Shown here: piece by piece, positions 21,440 through 26,457 of the stretch
Layout of the letters: each line of letters opens with the position of its first letter
Numbering within the stretch: the stretch's first letter is position 1
Assembly (NCBI GenBank): GCA_050742535.1
Contig: JBOGIQ010000044.1
Location: 1 to 26,457 of the forward strand
Direction of reading: 5' to 3'
Length of the DNA stretch: 26,457 nt
Source of the DNA: Gp6-AA40 sp050742535
Lineage (GTDB): Bacteria; Acidobacteriota; Vicinamibacteria; Vicinamibacterales; UBA2999
Position numbers and translations under genes: made by a program
Notes under the pieces: model-generated
Told to the model about the DNA's origin: nothing
The model's database searches: none
Seen by the model: only the letters and a program-made list of their open reading frames with translations

Positions 21440-22459
21440 GTGAAGCTGTCGGTCGCGTTTTCGCCGTGCCCGAACGACTGCTTCATGTTCGATGCGATGG
21501 TGCACGGCCGCATCGACACCGAGGGGCTCGAATTCTGGGTGACGCTCGCCGACATCGAGGCGCTGAATCACGCGGCGTTCGCCGGGGCGCCCGACGTCTC
21601 CAAGCTCAGTTTCCACGCCTACGCGTATTGCGCCGATCGCTATGTGCTGCTCGACGCGGGTAGCGCGCTGGGCCGCAACTGCGGGCCGCTGCTGATCTCC
21701 AAACGGCCGATCGGCAGGGAAGAAGTGGAGGGCGGACAGGTCACGATTGCCATCCCCGGCAAGTACACGACGGCGAACTTTCTCTGCGGGCTGGCGTTCC
21801 CCGCCGCGCGGAACAAGACCGAGGTGCTGTTCTCGGAGATCGAGCCGGCGCTCCTTGCCGGCACGTTCGACGCCGGCGTGATCATCCACGAGAACCGCTT
21901 CACCTATCAGGCGAAGGGGCTGCGGAAGATCGTCGACCTGGGTGAGTTCTGGGAGTCGGAGACCGGCGCGCCTCTCCCACTCGGCGGCATCGTCGTCAAG
22001 CGCTCGCTGCCCGATGACGTGAGGCAGGCGATCAACCGCGTGATGCGGCGGAGCGTCGAATACGCGTTCGCTCATCGCGACGCCAGCCTGCCGTACGTTC
22101 GTGAGCACGCGCAGGAAATGAGTGACGAGGTGATGTACCAGCACATCGACCTCTACGTGAACGAGTACTCAGTCGATCTGGGCAGCGACGGCCGGCGGGC
22201 GGTGGAAGTGCTGTTCGATCGCGCGCGGCGCGCCGGCCTCGTGCCAGCCGTTGGCCGCGGCCTATTTCTCGGTCGGGCGATTGAATCAGACCAGAAACCA
22301 CGTGAGCCCGTTCGGGTTTGTCCTGCCTGCAAGGGGACGGGTCTCGACAAGACTGCGCATCGCCGGTATACGACCGGTGGACGCGACGATCGGTCATGTC
22401 CGCGCTGTCGTGGCGAGTGCTACATCTATGCGTCGGATGACGCCGAAAAGAGGGAATAA
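21440..22459 (+). CDS. mqnD: 1,4-dihydroxy-6-naphthoate synthase MqnD with extra C-terminal cysteine motif
   Basis: A 339-residue protein. Residues 1-275 match MqnD: SVAFSPCPNDCFMFDAMVHG at the start, LSFHAYAY, a GPLLISKR strand, AIPGKYTTANFL, and DAGVIIHENRFTY with probable catalytic H150. PLPLGGIVVKRSL and EMSDEVMYQHIDLYVNEYS follow. It releases 1,4-dihydroxy-6-naphthoate from cyclic dehypoxanthinyl futalosine. Residues 290-330 add C294-x2-C297-KGTG and C320-x2-C323-RGEC, a DnaJ-like zinc motif absent from the family as I know it (about 270-280 residues). The start is GTG at 21440 with GAGGA upstream. Confidence 0.88.
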   Translation: MKLSVAFSPCPNDCFMFDAMVHGRIDTEGLEFWVTLADIEALNHAAFAGAPDVSKLSFHAYAYCADRYVLLDAGSALGRNCGPLLISKRPIGREEVEGGQVTIAIPGKYTTANFLCGLAFPAARNKTEVLFSEIEPALLAGTFDAGVIIHENRFTYQAKGLRKIVDLGEFWESETGAPLPLGGIVVKRSLPDDVRQAINRVMRRSVEYAFAHRDASLPYVREHAQEMSDEVMYQHIDLYVNEYSVDLGSDGRRAVEVLFDRARRAGLVPAVGRGLFLGRAIESDQKPREPVRVCPACKGTGLDKTAHRRYTTGGRDDRSCPRCRGECYIYASDDAEKRE

Positions 22460-22497
22460 CGACACGACCGTCAAATGAGCATCCTGGGGTGGCACGC

Positions 22498-23028
22498 ATG
22501 GAAATCTCCTGGCCGCTGCTCGCGCTTATCCTGCTGGTTGTTTCACTTGTCGTGCTTCTTGCCAAGTCGCGAGGATCGCGAGCGGGGTCATACATCGACA
22601 CGTCGCAGCCGGCGTGGGTCGAAGTGGTCGCCAGAGCCCGCGCCGCTGTCCCAATGCTTCGCGAGCTGTTCGCGCAGCGCGAGGCCCCGGTTGACGTGAA
22701 ATACGCGCTGCAGAACAGCGGCGGTGATACCGAACACGTGTGGGGAGAATTGCTCGAGCTCGCGGACAATGAGTTTTCCGCAGACCTGCGGACGCCGTTG
22801 ATCCGCGGACGTCTCGTTTCGTCACCCCCCTTTCGCTTACCGCTTTCCGCGCTCGAGGACTGGCAGGTGGAGCTCCCGGATGGAAGAATCCGCGGCGGGT
22901 TTACGACCCAGCTCGAGATCGCGCTCGCCCGCCGCGATGGCCGGCACATCCCGGATCACACTGCAAGATGGAGAAGCGTTTTGTCGATGGGTGACGTGCA
23001 TTCTGCAATAGAGTTCCATTCCGGTTGA
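22498..23028 (+). CDS. Membrane-anchored DUF2314-like protein
   Basis: A 176-residue protein. One N-terminal membrane helix (MEISWPLLALILLVVSLVVLLAK) is followed by a soluble domain with VKYALQNSGGDTEHVWGELLELADNEFSADLRTPL and a later LSALEDWQVELPDGRIRGGF. The spacing of 'vKyal...EHvW...P...DW' resembles DUF2314, whose function is unknown. ATG at 22498 (GGGG nine bases before) is chosen over GTG at 22489. Its stop lies 18 bases before the DUF1326 start, so the two may be co-transcribed. Confidence 0.6.
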   Translation: MEISWPLLALILLVVSLVVLLAKSRGSRAGSYIDTSQPAWVEVVARARAAVPMLRELFAQREAPVDVKYALQNSGGDTEHVWGELLELADNEFSADLRTPLIRGRLVSSPPFRLPLSALEDWQVELPDGRIRGGFTTQLEIALARRDGRHIPDHTARWRSVLSMGDVHSAIEFHSG

Positions 23029-23045
23029 CAGATGCGGAGGGTGCG

Positions 23046-23684
23046 ATGGCGCAGGTTGACTGGTACATCGAAGGGGTCGAGGTCAGTAACTGCAATTGCG
23101 ATTATGCCTGTCCTTGTCAGTTCGAGTCTCCCCGTCCTACCCATGGACACTGCCGCGGCTTCGCCGCCGTTCGGATCGACAAGGGACGCTTTGGAGACGT
23201 AGCGCTCGATGGCCTTTGTGCCGCACTCCTCTACCGGTGGCCGGGGCCCATCTACAAGGGCAACGGTGAATGTCAGGCTGTTCTTGATGTGCGGGCGGAC
23301 GACAGGCAGCGGGAAGCGCTTGCGGCCATCATGTATGGCAAAGAGACCAGCCAGGGCGCTACGCACTGGTGGGTCTATACGGCCATGTCGAGCACCGTTC
23401 ACCCCCCGCTTTTCAAACCGTTCGAGTTCGACGCGGATATCAGACGTAGAAAGGCCCGCGTCGTCATCCCGGGCGTGCTGGAATCCACCGCCCGTCCGAT
23501 CAAGAGCCCGTCGACCGGGGCGGAGCATCACGTTCGCATCAGTCTGCCGAATGGCATCGAATTCGATCTCGCGGAGGTCGCCAGCGGTACCACGAAAACG
23601 ATGGCCTCGATTGCTCTCGACCTCGAGGATTCCTACTTTCATTTCAACGCGATACGGCAATCGGGCACAGGAGTGGTCCGCTGA
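23046..23684 (+). CDS. DUF1326 domain protein, intact copy 2
   Basis: A 212-residue soluble protein starting MAQVDWYIEGVEVSNCNCDYACPC, with the four-cysteine cluster C16-x-C18-x3-C22-x-C24 that suggests metal or cluster binding. CRGFAAVRIDKG, GLCAALLY, GPIYKGNGECQAV and THWWVYTAMSSTVHPPLF follow, with a beta-rich second half (ARVVIPGVLESTARPI, VRISLPNGIEFDLAEVASGTTKT). GGAGG lies six bases before the ATG. The family is uncharacterised. Copy 1 at 9135-9772 is a close paralogue, even sharing the ending GVVR. The two lie about 14 kb apart, so a within-genome duplication is likely. Confidence 0.88.
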   Translation: MAQVDWYIEGVEVSNCNCDYACPCQFESPRPTHGHCRGFAAVRIDKGRFGDVALDGLCAALLYRWPGPIYKGNGECQAVLDVRADDRQREALAAIMYGKETSQGATHWWVYTAMSSTVHPPLFKPFEFDADIRRRKARVVIPGVLESTARPIKSPSTGAEHHVRISLPNGIEFDLAEVASGTTKTMASIALDLEDSYFHFNAIRQSGTGVVR

Positions 23685-23685
23685 C

Positions 23686-24137
23686 GATCGCGGGGACGAA
23701 GACCGCTACCCGGATCGCAAAGTCGTCGTATGGTCCCATACGGTGCACGCGATGCGGAACCCCAGCGCAACGAGACGTGGGAAGGACGTCGGTCTTTCGG
23801 TGGGCCAAGCGTTGTGGGAAGTCCTGAAAGACCAGAGGTTCGCCATCGGCCTTACGTCGTTCAACGGAAGGTCGCACTGGGTGACAGGGGCGGATGATTA
23901 CTACCAGGACCTGATTCCTAGCCAGCATCCGTCCGTCGATTTCGAGACGTTGATGAACGCGGCTGGGCACGAGATCGGGTTCGTGAATCTGCGAATGGCC
24001 CGATCGCGCGGCGATTGGCTGGGCGGGCGCTTGTCGCAAGTCCGCTCTACCTCATCCCCGAAGAGGCGGAGTGGAGCGGCGCCCTGGATGCGTTGCTCTT
24101 CATTCGAACGCAAGTGCCACGCACGCGAGCGAAATGA
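23686..24137 (+). pseudogene. Erythromycin esterase-like gene remnant (C-terminal part)
   Basis: From about 23692 one frame reads KVVVWSHTVHAMRN..., VGQALWEVLKDQRFAIGLTSFNGR and ...AAGHEIGFVNLRMARSR, as in erythromycin esterase-family hydrolases (the 'VVWaHn.H' catalytic region). Near 24025-24035 the homology shifts frame to ALVASPLYLIPEEAEWSGALDALLFIRTQ and ends at the stop 24135-24137. The N-terminal two-thirds of the family is missing and no start codon or ribosome site exists. It follows the DUF1326 stop directly. The remnant may reflect a deletion that joined the two genes. Confidence 0.65.
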
Positions 24138-24162
24138 GGAGTCGCGCTTCGCGATCTCCGTG

Positions 24163-24972
24163 TCAGCCCACGCGCCGGCGGTTCGTTGATTTCGCGACGC
24201 GCAGAATGATCTGCTGCAGCGCGCGGATGCCGTCGGTCAGCGCCGCCGGGCCGGGCTGCAGGATGATCGACGACTTCACCTCGTAGACGTGGCCATTGCG
24301 CACGGCGGGGATGTCGCGCCAGCCGGCCCGCCCGGTGATCGCGTCCTTCTTCACCGGCTTGCCGCACCACGACGCGATGATGATGTCGGGCGCCCGCCGC
24401 GCGACCTCGGCCGGATCCACAATGCGGTGCTTTGCGAGTCCGGCCTCGCGCAGCTCCGGAAAGATCGGATCACCGCCGGCGATCTCGATCAGCTCCTCCA
24501 CCCAGCGGATGCCCGAGATCAGCGGATCGCCCCACTCCTCGAAGTAGACGCGCGGCCGTCGCGGCAGCGCCGCAGCGGCGGTGCGATAGAAGTCGAGGTC
24601 CATGTCGAGCCGATCGGCCAGCGCATCGGCGCGCGCTGTGGAGCCGACGATCGCGCCGACCACCCGGATCATCCGGAGGATCTCGGCCACGCTCCGCTGA
24701 TTGAAGACCAGGACCGGGTAGCCGCGTTTGATCAGATCGGAGGCGATCTCGGCCTGCAGATCTGAAAAGCCAAGGATCAGATCCGGATTGAGCGCCTCGA
24801 TGCGGTCGTAGTGGGCGTGGATGAAGGCCGAGACGCGCGGCTTCGACCGCGCTTCGGGAGGTCTCAGGGTGTACGCGGAGACCCCGACCACGCGTTCCCC
24901 TTCGCCGAGCATATAGAGCGTCTCGGTCGTTTCTTCCGTCAGGCAGACGATGCGCGAAGGATAGGTGTTCAT
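24163..24972 (-). CDS. BtuF-like cobalamin-binding protein without signal peptide
   Basis: A 269-residue class III periplasmic-binding-fold protein. It has the PSRIVCLTEETTETLYMLGEGERVVGVSAYT start, then NPDLILGFSDLQAEIASDLIKRGYPV. VYFEEWGDPLISGIRWVEELIEIAGGDPIF, RRAPDIIIASWCGKPV and a C-terminal helix follow. Such proteins bind corrinoids or iron-siderophores; the EEWGDPL...WVEELIEIAGG segment is typical of cobalamin binders. No signal peptide is seen, so it may be cytoplasmic or the start may be upstream. The ATG (24972) overlaps the stop of the ATPase gene (ATGA). It is convergent with the esterase remnant. Confidence 0.85.
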   Translation of the reverse strand: MNTYPSRIVCLTEETTETLYMLGEGERVVGVSAYTLRPPEARSKPRVSAFIHAHYDRIEALNPDLILGFSDLQAEIASDLIKRGYPVLVFNQRSVAEILRMIRVVGAIVGSTARADALADRLDMDLDFYRTAAAALPRRPRVYFEEWGDPLISGIRWVEELIEIAGGDPIFPELREAGLAKHRIVDPAEVARRAPDIIIASWCGKPVKKDAITGRAGWRDIPAVRNGHVYEVKSSIILQPGPAALTDGIRALQQIILRVAKSTNRRRVG

Positions 24973-25628
24973 CGAAGGGTCAGCTCCGCCCAGGTGAATG
25001 GGGAGCGCGATTCGAGCCGCCCGGGCTCGAGATCCATCAGCTCGTGGAACATCGGGCCGTCGTAGACGCAGGTGTGAAACTCGCCGTTCTCGCCGCAGGG
25101 GTCGACCGTCGCCGGCAGGTCGTCGAGCAGCGAGTCGTCGAAGGCACGGCCGACGAACCGCTGGTCGAGCGCGCGCGTGTCCACGCAGGCGATGCGGGCG
25201 CGGAGGCCGCCCGCGATCATCTCGCGTGCGAGCGTCCGCGTCGGTATCTCCCACAGCGGGAAGAGCGGCGTGAGACCCGATCCAGCGAGATGCTCTTCGC
25301 GATAGCGGCGGATATCCGGCAGGAACAAATCGCCGAAGGCGACGTGGGTGAACCCGTCGGCGACGGCCGTGCGTACCGCGGTGCCCATCCGCTGTTCGTA
25401 CAGGGCGTTAGTGCATCCGTCCGGAATGCTGACGACACGGAGCGGCAAGCGTGCGGAGCGCGCCTGCGCTTCCAGCACGTCGCGGCGGACGCCGTGCATG
25501 GCCACACGATCGTACGCGTCATTGATCGTGGTGAGCAGCGCCGTCACTGCGCCCGGGTGCTGTCGGTTCAGCACGTGGAGCGTCCAAGCGCTGTCCTTGC
25601 CGGAGCTCCACGACAACAGGATCTTCAT
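24969..25628 (-). CDS. Dph6-like ATP pyrophosphatase (PP-loop amidoligase family)
   Basis: A 219-residue PP-loop protein starting MKILLSWSSGKDSAW, with SSGKDS at 8-13 as ATP-binding loop. It also has NRQHPGAVTALLTTINDAYDRVAMHG, FGDLFLPDIRRYREEHL, PLFPLWEIPTRTLAREMIAGGLRA, FVGRAFDDSLLDDLP, VDPCGENGEFHTCVYDGPMF and a C-terminal TWAELTLR. The family includes diphthine-ammonia ligase of archaea and eukaryotes; bacteria lack diphthamide, so it must use another substrate here. Its position between two corrinoid-binding proteins suggests a role in corrinoid handling (inference). The ATG at 25628 lies four bases after the upstream gene's stop. Confidence 0.85.
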   Translation of the reverse strand: MKILLSWSSGKDSAWTLHVLNRQHPGAVTALLTTINDAYDRVAMHGVRRDVLEAQARSARLPLRVVSIPDGCTNALYEQRMGTAVRTAVADGFTHVAFGDLFLPDIRRYREEHLAGSGLTPLFPLWEIPTRTLAREMIAGGLRARIACVDTRALDQRFVGRAFDDSLLDDLPATVDPCGENGEFHTCVYDGPMFHELMDLEPGRLESRSPFTWAELTLR

Positions 25629-25632
25629 GTCA

Positions 25633-26457
25633 TTACCTGAACGCAGTGGGGTGAATCGTGCGCGCCAGCGCCTCGGCGCCAGCGGCGAATCGTGGGCCCG
25701 GAACGACCAGGTGCTGACCGAGGAGCACGTGCACCCGGTTGTTGCGCACCGCCGGCAGCGACGACAGCGGAGTCCACACCGCCTTCTCGTTCTCCACGTT
25801 GGATGTCTTGAACATGCCCTCCGCGTGAACCTCGACGACGATGTCCGGTGCCCGGGCCAGGATCGTCTCCTGCGACGGCTGGGCGGACTCCCGGGCGACG
25901 TCGGCAAAGACGTTCCGGCCGCCGGCGATCTCGAGCATCTCGTGCAGGAATCCGACGCCGCCGCTGACGTAAATCTCGCGCAGCGTTCCCGGCTGGCGGC
26001 TGATCACCAGGAGCACCTTCGGCTTCGGGCGGTCGCGGACGCGCGTGCGGATGGTGGCGATGCGTGCCTGCAGGTCGCGGACAAGGCGTTCCGCCTGTGA
26101 CTCACGGGCGGTCGCGGTGCCGAGCTCACGCATCGTGCGGTAGATCGTCTCGATTCCGCCGTGCCGGTAGACGTACGCACGAATGCCCGCCCGCGTGAGT
26201 TGGGCCTGCAGGTCCGTTTGCGAACCGTAGATGGCGGCCAGCGTGGGTCGCAGCGACAAAATCCGCTCCGTGTCCGGGTCGAGGAGCGCGCCCAGTCGCG
26301 GCAGCTTTGCGACGTCCGGCGGGAACTGGTCGAAGCTGCCGACGCCGACGACCTGCGGGCCCGCGCCGATGGCGAAGAACATCTCGGTGATCGCCGGGAC
26401 CAGCGAGACGATACGAGCTTTCTCTGACTGTGCTCGTGGCGCGGACCTTGTCAGGTC
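25633..26457 (-). CDS. BtuF/FecB-type periplasmic substrate-binding protein (5' end outside window)
   Basis: A frame open from the right edge to the stop at 25633-25635 (274 visible residues). It reads ...ARIVSLVPAITEMFFAIGAG, then VVGVGSFDQFPPDVAKLPRLGALLDPDTERILSLRPTL. LVISRQPGTLREIYVSGGVGFLHEMLEIAGGRNVF and RAPDIVVEVHAE follow, ending HPTAFR. This is a class III substrate-binding protein for cobalamin or a chelated metal. The usual N-terminal signal peptide probably lies beyond the window; an internal ATG at 26382 would remove conserved sequence. It is the first visible gene of the unit with the PP-loop ATPase and the second BtuF-like gene; the matching permease and ATPase are not visible. 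Confidence 0.85.
   Translation of the reverse strand, partial: DLTRSAPRAQSEKARIVSLVPAITEMFFAIGAGPQVVGVGSFDQFPPDVAKLPRLGALLDPDTERILSLRPTLAAIYGSQTDLQAQLTRAGIRAYVYRHGGIETIYRTMRELGTATARESQAERLVRDLQARIATIRTRVRDRPKPKVLLVISRQPGTLREIYVSGGVGFLHEMLEIAGGRNVFADVARESAQPSQETILARAPDIVVEVHAEGMFKTSNVENEKAVWTPLSSLPAVRNNRVHVLLGQHLVVPGPRFAAGAEALARTIHPTAFR

Overview
The window is a GC-rich, gene-dense bacterial scaffold with one 10-base assembly gap (9083-9092). The gene content suggests an Acidobacteriota genome, probably Vicinamibacteria-like. The clues are a long MacB/FtsX-type permease of the acidobacterial kind that starts inside a PadR gene, a futalosine-type menaquinone pathway, and many short GC-rich hairpin repeats between and inside genes that encode RLKADTT-like peptides. 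This placement is an inference from gene content and repeat style; there is no rRNA or other marker here. No rRNA, tRNA or CRISPR was seen.

Layout. Positions 1-4520 (minus strand): a partial ADOP-type permease, its PadR repressor with a probable autoregulatory operator, a small unknown protein and a class III CoA-transferase. Positions 4548-10493 (plus): a secreted SIMPL-domain protein, an AlkA-like DNA glycosylase, a double-domain M16 peptidase, a damaged and partly mis-assembled DUF1326 gene around the gap, and a HAD hydrolase.

The core is 10549-19621 (plus): cysM, a JAMM peptidase (Mec type), a three-domain CysO-MoeB-rhodanese fusion, an Rrf2/IscR-type regulator, iscS, iscU, iscA, hscB, hscA, fdx and iscX. 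This joins the thiocarboxylate route of cysteine synthesis (sulfur carrier CysO, CysM, Mec) to a complete ISC iron-sulfur machine. Two promoters, one ahead of cysM and one ahead of the regulator gene, carry the same operator-like palindrome (ATCCGAC-N7-GWCGGAT), whose core resembles type 1 IscR sites. The Fe-S regulator therefore probably controls both halves. In the fusion, the CysO Gly-Gly lies inside the chain, so carrier release would need cleavage; the adjacent JAMM protease is the obvious candidate.

Positions 19646-23684 (plus): a secreted hypothetical protein, futalosine hydrolase (mqnB, apparently starting at CTG), a methyltransferase-like protein, mqnD with an extra C-terminal four-cysteine motif, a DUF2314-like membrane protein and an intact second DUF1326 gene, followed by a decayed erythromycin-esterase remnant. 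Positions 24163-26457 (minus): two BtuF-like substrate-binding proteins flank a Dph6-type ATP pyrophosphatase, suggesting a corrinoid uptake or salvage operon.

A second theme is the repeats. Almost every spacer holds a small inverted or tandem repeat, and several copies have become coding sequence: the SIMPL signal peptide, the JAMM C-terminus, the CysO-MoeB linker and two insertions in HscA. One, between hscB and hscA, is flanked by a 16-bp duplication that looks like an insertion footprint.
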